A model generated the notes under the pieces. That model ran no database searches, was not told the origin of the DNA, and saw nothing but the letters and a program-made list of their open reading frames with translations. This document shows positions 14,082 to 22,288 of a stretch of DNA of 64,000 nucleotides, in pieces. Made by a program: the position numbers and the translations under genes. The stretch lies in IMG/VR virus record IMGVR_UViG_3300020020_000026, positions 1-64,000 of that record. The stretch is one strand, 5' to 3'. The first letter of the stretch is position 1; each line of letters begins with the position of its first letter. This DNA comes from a virus.

Positions 14082-15080
14082 ATGTCAGCCGCAGAAGACA
14101 AAGTGATCCACAATCAATTCCCATCAATCGAGCAGCGCGCCGCGAAAGCAATGACCGACTACAAGGTTGGCATCGCAGACGAGGTTGCCGGAAAAGGCCG
14201 TGCAATCCGCGCTATCGTGGAATATGGCAGGGCGCTGCAGGAAGGCCGTAACAGGGATCGCAGCAACCGAAGGTTTGGCCAGTGGGTCACCGACAACGGG
14301 CTCGATGTCGGCAAGCCGTGGGACGACCGGCGCGAACGAACAGCAGCGATGGAGATCGCTAAGATTCCCGTTGACGGTACGCTACCGTCAACGACCTTCG
14401 ACGCCTGCCCATACACGACGCCAACCAATGTAATGAAATGGTATCGAAAAACGCTTGCGCCGAAGACCGATGAGGAACCGAAGCGCAAGAGCGCTGCCGA
14501 CAAGGCGCAGAGTAAGGGTGGCGACGATCTAGACGACCGCGCCGAATTCTTCGACTTGAAGCCACACTACAAGCAGGCTGAGATCGAGGAGCTGCTTGAT
14601 AAGAAGACACCGAAGAAAAAAATCGAAGAGATCACCGGCCTTAGCGACCGCCAGGTCCGTCACATCACGGAACGTGTCCGCGTCGAGCGCGCGGCTGTGG
14701 CGCGGGCATTATCCAGCGGGGCGCTGACCAAAGCTGAAGCTGACCTGTCGGAAAAATCAAAACTCACGCTGGCCGATGCCATCCGCATCCACAAAGCGAA
14801 GCTCGATAAGGCTTTCGAGCAACTCGTCAGCGACGAGGTGAAGAAGCGGATCGCTGCGGCAAACGACGCAGTTCGTGAGCGACTGAAGAAGGCCGATCAG
14901 GCAATCCTTCAGTTTGAGCGCGACCGTGGCAAGCGCGGCGTGTTCAGCAAACGCCAGTTCAAGCAACTGCAGATTTGCTGCCACCCGGATGCTTCCGCGA
15001 GCAAGGAGACGCGCGCTGAGTTGCTGCAAATTCTGGTCAAGTACGAAACCTATCTCGTTAACCCGGAGCTAAAACAATGA
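14082..15080 (+). CDS. Hypothetical protein with J-domain-like HPD motif
   Basis: 332 residues. The N-terminal ~130 residues are mixed (QGWVTDNGL..WDDRRERTAAMEIA). The middle contains a helix-turn-helix-like stretch (EIEELLDKKTPKKKIEEITGLSDRQVRHITERV). The C-terminus, QFKQLQICCHPDASASKETRAELLQILVKYE, has an HPD tripeptide (about residue 301) between two helices, as in DnaJ J-domains that stimulate Hsp70. The combination suggests a DNA-binding protein recruiting the host DnaK, or a primase-partner-like protein. Function is inferred; GAAAGGGG precedes the ATG. Confidence 0.55.
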   Translation: MSAAEDKVIHNQFPSIEQRAAKAMTDYKVGIADEVAGKGRAIRAIVEYGRALQEGRNRDRSNRRFGQWVTDNGLDVGKPWDDRRERTAAMEIAKIPVDGTLPSTTFDACPYTTPTNVMKWYRKTLAPKTDEEPKRKSAADKAQSKGGDDLDDRAEFFDLKPHYKQAEIEELLDKKTPKKKIEEITGLSDRQVRHITERVRVERAAVARALSSGALTKAEADLSEKSKLTLADAIRIHKAKLDKAFEQLVSDEVKKRIAAANDAVRERLKKADQAILQFERDRGKRGVFSKRQFKQLQICCHPDASASKETRAELLQILVKYETYLVNPELKQ

Positions 15081-15352
15081 CCGGCATCACAAACCTTGAA
15101 GAGGAGCGTAGGCGACGAGCGTTGGCCGCCGCCGAAAGAGAAAGCGCGGCAGAGGACGAGCAGTTTGAAACGACCGTCGATCAAATCATTGACACGATGG
15201 TGTCGTCGCCTCTCTCGTTGGGCGAGATGCTTACGGCCGCATGCGTTGCGATGATCGATCTGCTTGAGATCAACGGCCACAGCCGCGCAGACGCGATCAA
15301 GACTGTAGCCGAGAAGATCGGTCTGTTTCGGGCGCGAAAGATGAAGCCATGA
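15077..15352 (+). CDS. Hypothetical helical protein
   Basis: 91 residues. A charged N-terminal helix (NLEEERRRRALAAAERESAAEDEQF) is followed by an amphipathic segment (SLGEMLTAACVAMIDLLEINGHSRADAIKTVAEKIGLF). It overlaps both neighbours by 4 bases. No family recognised. Confidence 0.5.
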   Translation: MTGITNLEEERRRRALAAAERESAAEDEQFETTVDQIIDTMVSSPLSLGEMLTAACVAMIDLLEINGHSRADAIKTVAEKIGLFRARKMKP

Positions 15353-15636
15353 TCCTGCGCAAAAAGCCATATAGCGATGAGCGGGAGTATGAGGACTATC
15401 TCCACGACAGGGAGAACTGCGAAGGCCCGCTTCCATTGATGCGCTGGAGCAACGTCAGGCGCAATATGTTGCCGAGCAGCAAGTTTGTGACCTTTCATAC
15501 CCAGCTTGGACGAGAAGGCGGTCGCCGCTTTTCAAACGTTCGCATCGATGTCGAGTGGAATGATATCGTTCAATGCATCGAGAAGTTTGCAGAGTGCGGA
15601 AATGAGCAGGCCGTCCAATTAAAGACGAAGCTGTGA
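15349..15636 (+). CDS. Hypothetical protein
   Basis: 95 residues (MILRKKPYSDEREYEDYLHDRENCEGPLPLMRWSNVRRNMLPSSKF...), with a mixed alpha/beta character. ATG overlaps the upstream stop by 4 bases. No motif recognised. Confidence 0.5.
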   Translation: MILRKKPYSDEREYEDYLHDRENCEGPLPLMRWSNVRRNMLPSSKFVTFHTQLGREGGRRFSNVRIDVEWNDIVQCIEKFAECGNEQAVQLKTKL

Positions 15637-15639
15637 ACC

Positions 15640-16500
15640 ATGGCACCCGTCCCCACCACCAGCCGCATCTTCGCGGACCGCTACCGGCGCGAGGCGACCC
15701 GCCTGGAGAAGCTGCACGCCAACAACCTCGCGCCAGGCACGACAACCTGGGGCACGGCAATGCAGGCGATGGAGGACCGGGTCGGCAGACTGCCCGGCCC
15801 GATCAAGCGAACGACAGCCATCCGCAACGCCGCGATCTATCTGCGGGAGAACCAGAAGGACAGCATGCACTTCATGCTGGGTCTCTACACCCGCAAGCGT
15901 TCGTCAGCCATGAGCTTCGGCACCATCAACTTCGGCACCCATCCGCTGGCTGGCGTCAGCGAGGACGGTGTCAGCGTGATGCGCCACACCATGCTGTGCC
16001 GCCGGGACGGGGGCGGCGGCTCCAAGGTCAACCAGAGCATCGGCTACATCTCGCGCCACGCGGTGCAGCGGCTGCACGAACGCGGCCGGGAGCTGACCAT
16101 CGAGACCGCGACCAAGATGTTCACCGCCATCGGCATGCTGGGCTTCATGCTCAGCTACGACACCAGGCACATTGACGGCGGAATGTGCCTGCGCCTGAAC
16201 GACGACATGCTGGCGGTCGGCGTCGTCCGCTTTGCTGTCGGCACCAGTTGCGACATCAACGACTCCTGCACGTTCTTCGAGGTGCGGACGTTCCTGTCGC
16301 TGGACGAGTTGGACAGCCGTCCCACTCAACGCAGGCAGGGCGAGGCCGCCTTCAACGCAGTGTGCGAATGGGTCAAGGGCGACCGGGATGTCGAAAGCAG
16401 CAAGGCCCTGTCGGAGAAAATCCCGACGCTGGAGTGGCGCGAGCATGATTTCATCCAGCAAACGGCGGTGAAGATTTCCAGGGAGAGCGCGCATGGGTGA
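15640..16500 (+). CDS. Hypothetical protein, large early gene
   Basis: 286 residues starting MAPVPTTSRIFADRYRREATRLEKL. A central beta-rich region contains YISRHAVQRLHERGRELT and ICVGVVRFAVGTSCDIND-like strands (VGVVRFAVGTSCDIND, 190-205). A long rightward frame beginning at 15633 in a different phase is a shadow. No catalytic motif is obvious. It ends 7 bases inside the next gene. Confidence 0.5.
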   Translation: MAPVPTTSRIFADRYRREATRLEKLHANNLAPGTTTWGTAMQAMEDRVGRLPGPIKRTTAIRNAAIYLRENQKDSMHFMLGLYTRKRSSAMSFGTINFGTHPLAGVSEDGVSVMRHTMLCRRDGGGGSKVNQSIGYISRHAVQRLHERGRELTIETATKMFTAIGMLGFMLSYDTRHIDGGMCLRLNDDMLAVGVVRFAVGTSCDINDSCTFFEVRTFLSLDELDSRPTQRRQGEAAFNAVCEWVKGDRDVESSKALSEKIPTLEWREHDFIQQTAVKISRESAHG

Positions 16501-16804
16501 TCTATTTGACTATGCGAAGGCTAAAGAAGGACGCGACGCCGGTATGGGGCTGGTCGAGGAACACAATAAGGACTTCGCGTACCAGTTCCTCCACGCGGTC
16601 ATCGCCCTCCCGGTCGGCTGGGTCGGCACCTGTGAAGACATTCGCCGCGTTTGGACCGGCATCGTGCCAAAGCATCACAATGCGTGGGGGTCGTGCTGGG
16701 GTGCCGCCAAGCGACGCGGCCTTTTAATCGAACTGCCCGACAAAGTTCCGATGACAGCCGTGAAGAGCCACGCCAGAAAAACCCATCTGCACAGGCGCGT
16801 TTGA
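16493..16804 (+). CDS. Hypothetical phage protein of the VGTCEDIRR type
   Basis: 103 residues. The segment ALPVGWVGTCEDIRRVWTGIVPKHHNAWGSCWGAAKRRGLL reads like a small winged-helix-like unit seen in many phage hypothetical proteins. The basic C-terminus (SHARKTHLHRRV) favours nucleic-acid binding. It starts 8 bases before the end of the previous gene. Confidence 0.55.
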   Translation: MGDLFDYAKAKEGRDAGMGLVEEHNKDFAYQFLHAVIALPVGWVGTCEDIRRVWTGIVPKHHNAWGSCWGAAKRRGLLIELPDKVPMTAVKSHARKTHLHRRV

Positions 16805-16805
16805 A

Positions 16806-17132
16806 ATGACCACCGTCCTCGCCGTCTACAATGCCAAGGGCTGTGTCGGTCGCTGCGACGCGAACTGTTACAACGCCAAGCACGCCAAGTGTACTTGCAT
16901 TTGCGGCGGAGAAAATCACAGCAAGGGTTTCGAGTGTGCAGAAGTCAACAACGTCAGATCAGTCGGACTAACCCCGGCCGCCCTGCTCGCATACGCGGCG
17001 GCGACCAATCGCGACGCGCGCGAGCTGACCGTGATCGACCGGCTCCATATCCGCAACGCCAGGCACGCCCGCAAGCGCGCCCGCGACAAGCTAATGCAGC
17101 CTGACCTGTTCGATGAGAGGATCGCGACATGA
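16806..17132 (+). CDS. Cys-rich hypothetical protein
   Basis: 108 residues. The first 40 contain seven Cys in a compact arrangement (CVGRCDANCYNAKHAKCTCICGG, then ECAEV), which suggests a metal-binding or disulphide-rich knuckle. The remainder is basic and helical (IRNARHARKRARDKLM). No family recognised. Confidence 0.5.
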   Translation: MTTVLAVYNAKGCVGRCDANCYNAKHAKCTCICGGENHSKGFECAEVNNVRSVGLTPAALLAYAAATNRDARELTVIDRLHIRNARHARKRARDKLMQPDLFDERIAT

Positions 17133-17389
17133 CGGGTTACTCCATCATCCGGTGGCTGAGCGAGCAACCGCTCGACTGGCCAGAGGCGCACCTGAACCTG
17201 ATCGACGCGCTGCGCGAATACATCCGCGCCGAAGAAGCCCTCGCCAACGACTTGCTCGATGAGGGTTCGATCACGCGCGAGCAATACAACGAGGGAATGA
17301 TTTCAGTAGTGCCGATGCGGATGATGCTCGCGGACCTGGAGCGGCATGAGATCGATCCAACGCTGGGAGGATTCAAGGATGGCCGGTAG
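17129..17389 (+). CDS. Hypothetical acidic helical protein
   Basis: 86 residues (MTGYSIIRWLSEQPLDWPEAHLNLIDALREYIRAEEALANDLLDEGSITREQYNEGM...), acidic and mostly helical. ATGA overlap with the previous stop; its own end overlaps the next start. Function unknown. Confidence 0.5.
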   Translation: MTGYSIIRWLSEQPLDWPEAHLNLIDALREYIRAEEALANDLLDEGSITREQYNEGMISVVPMRMMLADLERHEIDPTLGGFKDGR

Positions 17390-17648
17390 ACGAAGAGAAG
17401 GACTCCACCATATCGATGCGGAAGTCGGTCGGCGCATCCGCGCTGCACGGCTCGACCAGGGAATGAGCCAGACTGCGCTGGGCCAAATCCTGAACGTCAG
17501 CTTCCAACAGATTCAAAAGTACGAAATGGGCGCAAACTCCGTCGCCCTCTGCCGCCTGCCCAGCCTATGCAAGGCGCTCAAAATGGAGGTTGCCGATCTG
17601 GTCAACGGCATAGACCGGGCTAAGCCGTTGAAAGGACCGGCAAAATAG
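17379..17648 (+). CDS. XRE-type helix-turn-helix regulator
   Basis: 89 residues from the ATG at 17379 with GGGAGG upstream. GRRIRAARLDQGMSQTALGQILNVSFQQIQKYEMGANSVALCRLPSLCKALKMEVADLV is a standard XRE/Cro-C1 domain: helices 2 and 3 are SQTALGQILNV and SFQQIQKYE. It lies just upstream of the first copy of the repeated promoter module, whose internal dyad would suit a dimeric XRE repressor. This is a candidate for the regulator of the whole module family, by position only. Confidence 0.8.
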   Translation: MAGRRREGLHHIDAEVGRRIRAARLDQGMSQTALGQILNVSFQQIQKYEMGANSVALCRLPSLCKALKMEVADLVNGIDRAKPLKGPAK

Positions 17649-17665
17649 CCGACAAAATAAATCGC

Positions 17666-17703
17666 TACGTCCTGTTGACATATAGGCTCAATGGGCCTAT
17701 CTA
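17666..17703 (+). promoter_or_regulatory. Promoter/operator module, copy A
   Basis: A near-consensus sigma70-type promoter: TTGACA (17675-17680), 17-base spacer, TATCTA (17698-17703). The spacer carries a dyad, TAGG-N9-CCTA, with ATAGGC and GCCTAT arms. Upstream, TACGTC (17666-17671) faces GACATA across five bases as a second, imperfect dyad. The same 38-base arrangement recurs at 20320 and 25949. It drives the gene at 17728. Confidence 0.75.
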
Positions 17704-17727
17704 CGTCCTGTAACAAGGAGACAGGAC

Positions 17728-18603
17728 ATGGCCCGCTTCGACGTTCACCGCCCCTCAGTCATCGATCCCAGCGACTACGAATACGTGTCGATGGAGTGCA
17801 TCAAGATCGAGAGCCTGGGCGACTGCCTCTTCATCCAGGCGCAGCGCGAGCGGCTCAGAGAACATATGGCCATGACCGGCGGCACCTACAGCGGCCACGA
17901 TCACGGGGGAAATTGTGGAGTCTGTGGCAACGCCAACGCGATCTACACCTCCCAGTTCTATCACAAGAAAACCAACAGCTACGTCCGGGTCGGCAGCGAG
18001 TGCGCCGAAAAGCTGGGCTGCTACGAGATGGAATCCTTCAAGAGCAAGTGCGCCAACTGGCTCGACGCCAAGGCCGGAAAGAACAAGGCCAAGGCCAAGT
18101 TGGAGGCCGCCGGAATCGGCGGGGCCTGGGCAGTCTTCGAGAAGAAGGAGGCCGCGACCAACGAGGAAGCCACGGTCCAGGACATTGTCGGCAAGCTGGT
18201 CAAGTACGGCTCGATCTCCGACAAACAGGAGAGCTACTTGGCCAAGCTGATGGACCGGATCGGCCGGGCTGGCGAGATCGCCGCCCAGCGCGCGGCAGAA
18301 ACGGCAGCGGCAGCTCCGGTGCCGGTGGTCGAGGGCCGGATGAAGGTCGAGGGCGAAGTCCTCACGGTCAAGGAGGTCCAGGGCTTCTACGGCAAGCAGA
18401 CCAAGATGCTGGTGAGACACGCCAGCGGCTGGAAGGTCTGGTCAACGGTCCCCGCCAACATCGTGGACGCTGGCATCGCCAGGGGCGACAGGGTCGAGTT
18501 CGTCGCAGCGATCAAAGTCTCAGACGACGATCCCAAGTTTGGGTTCGCCTCTCGGCCCGCTCAAGGCAAGGTGTTCAAAAAGGAAGAGGAGCAAGCAGCA
18601 TGA
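17728..18603 (+). CDS. Hypothetical Zn-finger-containing protein
   Basis: 291 residues. The N-terminal third has a cluster, HDHGGNCGVCGNANAIYTSQFYHKK...VGSECAEKLGC, consistent with a zinc-binding treble-clef-like fold. A Lys/Ala-rich helical middle (LDAKAGKNKAKAKLEAAG) follows, and then a C-terminal beta domain (EGEVLTVKEVQGFYGKQTKMLVRHASGWKVWSTVPANI...GDRVEFVAAIKVSDDDPKFGF) that looks like a single-strand-binding or OB-like barrel. AGGAGA precedes the ATG. First gene of the copy-A unit. Confidence 0.55.
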   Translation: MARFDVHRPSVIDPSDYEYVSMECIKIESLGDCLFIQAQRERLREHMAMTGGTYSGHDHGGNCGVCGNANAIYTSQFYHKKTNSYVRVGSECAEKLGCYEMESFKSKCANWLDAKAGKNKAKAKLEAAGIGGAWAVFEKKEAATNEEATVQDIVGKLVKYGSISDKQESYLAKLMDRIGRAGEIAAQRAAETAAAAPVPVVEGRMKVEGEVLTVKEVQGFYGKQTKMLVRHASGWKVWSTVPANIVDAGIARGDRVEFVAAIKVSDDDPKFGFASRPAQGKVFKKEEEQAA

Positions 18604-18785
18604 TGATCTCAAGCGCAGCGGAGCGAGACGCAATCGGATATGCGCTCCGTCGAGCGCGGCGTGAGCGCTGTCCCGTTCTGGTCTACGTCCGCAACGGCGT
18701 CGTGTACGCGCGGGCGGAGTACGAGCCAGCGCCGGAAGGCGCGGTGGTGATCTTCAACACGGCAGAGGAGAATGCAAATGGCTAA
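18600..18785 (+). CDS. Hypothetical 61-residue protein
   Basis: MMISSAAERDAIGYALRRARRERCPVLVYVRNGVVYARAEYEPAPEGAVVIFNTAEENANG: a basic helix followed by short beta strands. ATGA overlap with the upstream stop. No family recognised. Confidence 0.5.
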   Translation: MMISSAAERDAIGYALRRARRERCPVLVYVRNGVVYARAEYEPAPEGAVVIFNTAEENANG

Positions 18786-18999
18786 GCAGAAATATCGCGA
18801 GCTGGAGGCCGACGAGCTGGAGGCGCTCAAGGTATTCGCGGCCGAGAACGGCAAGAAGTGGAAGGACGTGCTGGCGTTCAAGTATTGGTACAACGCCCGC
18901 GTCTACCGCGCCAATGACGGCAAGGAGCGCCCGGCCCTGCACCGCCTGCGCAACGACCTGGGTCCGTCCTGGCTCGCTCAGTTCAAGCTGGTGGCGTGA
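18778..18999 (+). CDS. Hypothetical basic protein
   Basis: 73 residues from the ATG at 18778, chosen over 18772 because GAGGAG lies seven bases upstream. Sequence MAKQKYRELEADELEALKVFAAENGKKWKDVLAFKYWYNARVYRANDGKERPALHRLRNDLGPSWLAQFKLVA: compact, basic, with aromatic residues. Function unknown. Confidence 0.5.
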   Translation: MAKQKYRELEADELEALKVFAAENGKKWKDVLAFKYWYNARVYRANDGKERPALHRLRNDLGPSWLAQFKLVA

Positions 19000-19256
19000 T
19001 GGACGAGCCAACAACCTGGTCCGAAGAGAAGCTCGCCAAGTCCGACGAGCTGAAGCAGAAGCTGATCGAGCTGGCCGGTAAAGACCCGATCTTCATGCAG
19101 CAACTGATCGAGGCCATGATGGTCTGGTTCGCCTTCAGCGCAGCGCGCCAGAGCGAGCTGGATGCCTGCTTCATCCTCGACAGCATGGCGAAGCACGCGA
19201 AGCAATTCATGCTCGGCCCCAACCTGGTTGCTGAAGGAAAGCGACAGAACAAATGA
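18999..19256 (+). CDS. Hypothetical protein
   Basis: 85 residues, MDEPTTWSEEKLAKSDELKQKLIELAGKDPIFMQQLIEAMMVWFAFSAARQSELDACFIL...: helical with a hydrophobic centre. A GTG three bases earlier (18996) is an alternative start. It overlaps the next gene by 4 bases. Confidence 0.5.
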   Translation: MDEPTTWSEEKLAKSDELKQKLIELAGKDPIFMQQLIEAMMVWFAFSAARQSELDACFILDSMAKHAKQFMLGPNLVAEGKRQNK

Positions 19257-20332
19257 AAGCCGCGCCTACACTCTGCGATGACCTCTACCGGGCGAGCTAC
19301 AGCAAGGATCGCGTGCCCGGCTGGACCGACAACGCGAAGTGGCGCGATGCTCTGCGCCGGGCAAAAAAGTTCGTCCTGGACGACGAGATGAGTACCTTCC
19401 TGGGTGAGCTGGGCACCGCCGCCTTCACGCGGGACAAGCTGTCCCTGGTGGCGCGGACCAAGACCATCGAGCATCTGCGCATGGGCGCGCGACTGCCCGG
19501 CGAGATCGTCTGGGTCGAGTACAATCTCCAGAAGTCGATGACGCGCAGCAACGAGCTGCTCGGCCGCCCGTTCGATCCGTCGCAGACGCCAGAGAAAGAG
19601 GGCTGGCTCCTGATGCGGCATCCGCACCTGGAGACGGCGTTCATCTCGCACATCGTCACGCGAGACGTGGGCACGGACCACGGCGACGGATTCGATACCT
19701 GGACGTTCCCGGTCGCGCTCGCCTGGACTGCCGACATGGACACGGTGATCCCGTGGCGGCCGATTCCGCTCACCGGAGCATCCGCCGCGCCGTCCGAAGT
19801 CTGCACCGGCCTGATCGGCTACAAAACGGACCGCGCCGCAATCGTCTTCAGCGACATGATCCGCACGCCGGATGCCCCGGCGGCCCTGGCCAATCTGCTC
19901 CGCGAATGGGTCGGGGTGCAAAGGAGAATGTGGGCGTTCTTCGCCTGCATCAACGACCTCCCCGTCCTGGTGACGGAGGTTAAGGCGTCGCGCGGCTTCA
20001 TGGGCGCGCGGAACTACCGCAAGTTTTTAGACCATAAGACCGTCACCCTGACCGTGCCGCAGAAGCTGTACCGCAAGACCATCCGCGACGCCCTGGCGAT
20101 AGCGCACCGACGCGGCGGCCCGGTTCGGGGGCACTGGCGGCAAGACTGGCGCAATCCGCTGTCCCCGCTGTGCGATCACGACTTTGGAGCCGACGAGGCG
20201 CATATGTTCTGCAACCACTGCAAGGGCAAGAAAATCTGGATTCGGGACTTCATCCGGGGCGACACGTCGCGCGGGTTTGTCACGACGGACTTTCGGGTAA
20301 CCCACCCTGTGGACAACGATACGACCACTTGA
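19253..20332 (+). CDS. Large hypothetical early protein
   Basis: 359 residues starting MKAAPTLCDDLYRASYSKDRVPGW. The C-terminus has a Cys/His group (CDHDFGADEAHMFCNHCKGKKIWIRDF) that may bind zinc, followed by RGFVTTDFRVTH. The centre (WLLMRHPHLETAFISHIV...VALAWTADMDTVIPW) is alpha/beta without a motif I know. It is the last gene of the copy-A unit; promoter copy B overlaps its stop. Confidence 0.5.
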   Translation: MKAAPTLCDDLYRASYSKDRVPGWTDNAKWRDALRRAKKFVLDDEMSTFLGELGTAAFTRDKLSLVARTKTIEHLRMGARLPGEIVWVEYNLQKSMTRSNELLGRPFDPSQTPEKEGWLLMRHPHLETAFISHIVTRDVGTDHGDGFDTWTFPVALAWTADMDTVIPWRPIPLTGASAAPSEVCTGLIGYKTDRAAIVFSDMIRTPDAPAALANLLREWVGVQRRMWAFFACINDLPVLVTEVKASRGFMGARNYRKFLDHKTVTLTVPQKLYRKTIRDALAIAHRRGGPVRGHWRQDWRNPLSPLCDHDFGADEAHMFCNHCKGKKIWIRDFIRGDTSRGFVTTDFRVTHPVDNDTTT

Positions 20333-20357
20333 CATATAGGGTCAGGCGTCCTAAATA
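20320..20357 (+). promoter_or_regulatory. Promoter/operator module, copy B
   Basis: TTGACA (20329-20334), exactly 17 bases, TAAATA (20352-20357). The spacer again has TAGG-N9-CCTA, and TACGACC lies at the same upstream distance as TACGTCC in copy A. The first 13 bases of the module overlap the end of the upstream gene. An AGGAGG (20372-20377) and the ATG at 20385 follow. Confidence 0.75.
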
Positions 20358-20384
20358 CTGGACATACAGCAAGGAGGAGAAAAG

Positions 20385-20789
20385 ATGGTGATGAAGTTAG
20401 GAAGCGGCACCGGGAGCCTGGTGAACCATGTACTGAGCCGGATGACCAAGGACCAGCCTGAGCCGCAACTGGGCGACGGCGCGACCTTGCTCCACTGGTC
20501 GGACCGCGAACCGGCGACCGTGATCCACGTCCAGGCGACCAAGCTGGGACTGGTGGTGGCGGTACGGGAAGATCACGCCCGGCGCACCGACGACCGGGGC
20601 TTCTGCGAATCGCAGGACTACGAGTACACCCCCAACCCGAATGGCCGCATCCACTACTTCCGCCTGGAGCCCGGCAAGGGCTGGCGCGAGATCACCCCAG
20701 GCAAGCGCCTCAACACCTACAAGCTGACCGGCAGCGGTCAGGGCCTCCGGATCGGCGAGCGCGAGAAGTACCATGATTTCTCGTTCTGA
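20385..20789 (+). CDS. Hypothetical protein, first gene of copy-B unit
   Basis: 134 residues (alternative ATG at 20391). Predicted beta-rich: DGATLLHWSDREPATVIHVQATKLGLVVAVREDHARRTD, then QDYEYTPNPNGRIHYFRLEPGKGWREI. The segment KLTGSGQGLRIGEREKYHDFSF ends the protein. A recurrent type of phage hypothetical protein; no function known. Confidence 0.55.
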   Translation: MVMKLGSGTGSLVNHVLSRMTKDQPEPQLGDGATLLHWSDREPATVIHVQATKLGLVVAVREDHARRTDDRGFCESQDYEYTPNPNGRIHYFRLEPGKGWREITPGKRLNTYKLTGSGQGLRIGEREKYHDFSF

Positions 20790-20979
20790 CCGCAGGACTG
20801 AGGTCCAGAAGCTCCGAGAGCGCGCCAAGTTCGGCGGGTGCCGGTGGTTTCTCAAGTGCGACAACCCGGCGACAACGACCCGGCCGCACCCGGTACTAGG
20901 CGACGTGCCGATCTGCCAGCGGTGTGCCGACAAGATGACTGCAATCGAAAACGCAACCAAGGAAAGGAATGAGAAATGA
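20773..20979 (+). CDS. Hypothetical zinc-finger-like protein
   Basis: 68 residues with Cys-x5-Cys (CRWFLKC) and a C-terminal CQRCADK, separated by about 20 residues: a plausible four-Cys zinc site. Starts 17 bases before the previous stop. No known family. Confidence 0.5.
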   Translation: MISRSDRRTEVQKLRERAKFGGCRWFLKCDNPATTTRPHPVLGDVPICQRCADKMTAIENATKERNEK

Positions 20980-21275
20980 CTGACATCACCTCGCTAGACT
21001 TACAGGCCGCATTTCTTGATCAAGAAGTCGCTGGCATGGCCAGGGGCAGAGCCTACTGCTTCGTCGCGGTGGTCGGCTATCCCAAGGGATGGAAACTGGG
21101 CGTCGCCTTCGCCAACGAGCAGGGCTACATCGCCACGACCAAGGATTTCAAGACCGAAGCGGAAGCGCGCGACTACGCCGAGCGGATGAACCAGCACATC
21201 GGACGTTCCGATGACGAATGCATGCGGATCGTGATCTCGACCATGGGCGGCCAGCGCTACCGCCGGGTGGCGTAA
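20976..21275 (+). CDS. Hypothetical protein
   Basis: 99 residues, MTDITSLDLQAAFLDQEVAGMARGRAYCFVAVVGYPKGWKLGVAFANEQGYIATTKDFKTEAEARDYAERMNQHIG...; strands followed by a helix, in the manner of small alpha/beta domains. Overlaps both neighbours. Function unknown. Confidence 0.5.
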   Translation: MTDITSLDLQAAFLDQEVAGMARGRAYCFVAVVGYPKGWKLGVAFANEQGYIATTKDFKTEAEARDYAERMNQHIGRSDDECMRIVISTMGGQRYRRVA

Positions 21276-21451
21276 TGGCAACCTGGACATTCGAGCTGGT
21301 CTGCCCGCGCTGCGGCAAGGAGAGCCAAAGCGTAAGCGAGAACAACGATCCGCCGCCGACAGTCAATTGCGGCGACTGCCTGATGGAGGCGGTCGAGATC
21401 GTGGAATTCGAGATCGTCCGCGCAACCGTAGACGCACAAGGAAAACTCTGA
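21275..21451 (+). CDS. Hypothetical zinc-ribbon protein
   Basis: 58 residues. FELVCPRCGKESQSV and VNCGDCLMEAVEIVEFEIV give two Cys-x2-Cys knuckles about 20 residues apart, a standard zinc ribbon. TAATG overlap with the previous gene. Possibly a nucleic-acid or protein contact module. Confidence 0.6.
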   Translation: MATWTFELVCPRCGKESQSVSENNDPPPTVNCGDCLMEAVEIVEFEIVRATVDAQGKL

Positions 21452-21810
21452 TGACACCGCGCCAATACCATGAAGCGCTGAAGGAGCTGGGCCTAACCGT
21501 CGCCAGCCAGCGAACCGCGAAGCTTCTAGGCGTCAACATCCGGCAGAGCCAACGCTATGCCAGCGGTGATGCGGAAGTCCCGGAGGCTGTCGAGCGGCTC
21601 CTGCAGATGTATGCCCTGCACGGCACCAACGAGACCAGGAAGGTGGTGAAGTGCGGCGAAGAGGAAATCGAGCTAATCCATATCGAGGACAACCTGTGGG
21701 ACGCCAATTTCCCCTGGGGGACAGAGCGCGTCGTCAGCGATAGCAGCGAGCTAACCTCAACTGTTCGCGCCCGATTCAAGAAAAAGACGGCGGCGCTCGA
21801 TGCCGAATAA
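21451..21810 (+). CDS. Cro-like helix-turn-helix protein
   Basis: 119 residues from the ATG at 21451. LKELGLTVASQRTAKLLGVNIRQSQRYASGDAEVPEAVERLLQMY reads as a small helix-turn-helix (RTAKLLGVN, then IRQSQRYASG) like those of phage regulatory proteins. The C-terminal half is acidic and beta-rich. TGATG overlap with the zinc-ribbon gene. Confidence 0.55.
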   Translation: MTPRQYHEALKELGLTVASQRTAKLLGVNIRQSQRYASGDAEVPEAVERLLQMYALHGTNETRKVVKCGEEEIELIHIEDNLWDANFPWGTERVVSDSSELTSTVRARFKKKTAALDAE

Positions 21811-22288
21811 ACCGGACCTCCAGGCGCTGATCAGGAGCGCGTCGAAGAATGTGGAGATCATCTTCCGCAAGACCGGCGAGCTGCTCCCGATGTATCACGC
21901 GGTCACCAGCTACGGGCAGACGATGATCGTCCCGCAGCCCGATCCCAACAAGGACGTGTCGGTGGCGCTGATCAAGATGCTCTTCGCGGAGGAAGACGTT
22001 GCCTACTATTGCTTCATCGCCGAAGCCTGGATGCTTGCCGCCGTCAAAAATGTGCCTGCGGTGGACATCGAAAAGGTCGCGCGCCAGGGCCTGGAGTATC
22101 ACCCTGACCGGCGCGAGATCATCGCCTTCTCGGCCGAGAGCCGCGACGGCCAAGCGCAGACTGCCAGGCGCTTCATCCTGCGCCCGGAGATGGGCAAGCC
22201 AACGCTGTCGCCGCTGATCATGGACAACATGGAAGGGCGCACATCGGAAGGCCGGATGGTCGGACTGCTCACAAAGGAGAAACCGTGA
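21800..22288 (+). CDS. Hypothetical protein
   Basis: 162 residues, MPNKPDLQALIRSASKNVEIIFRKTGELLPMYHAVTSYGQTMIVPQPDPNKDVSVALIKMLFAEEDVAYYCFIAEAWML...: an alpha/beta protein without recognised catalytic residues. It immediately precedes the genes for secreted proteins. Function unknown. Confidence 0.5.
   Translation: MPNKPDLQALIRSASKNVEIIFRKTGELLPMYHAVTSYGQTMIVPQPDPNKDVSVALIKMLFAEEDVAYYCFIAEAWMLAAVKNVPAVDIEKVARQGLEYHPDRREIIAFSAESRDGQAQTARRFILRPEMGKPTLSPLIMDNMEGRTSEGRMVGLLTKEKP

Noticed and set aside
15633-16175. 180-codon rightward frame
   Set aside because: It lies in another phase of the better gene 15640-16500, has Arg/Gln/His-rich shadow composition and starts seven bases from the real ATG.
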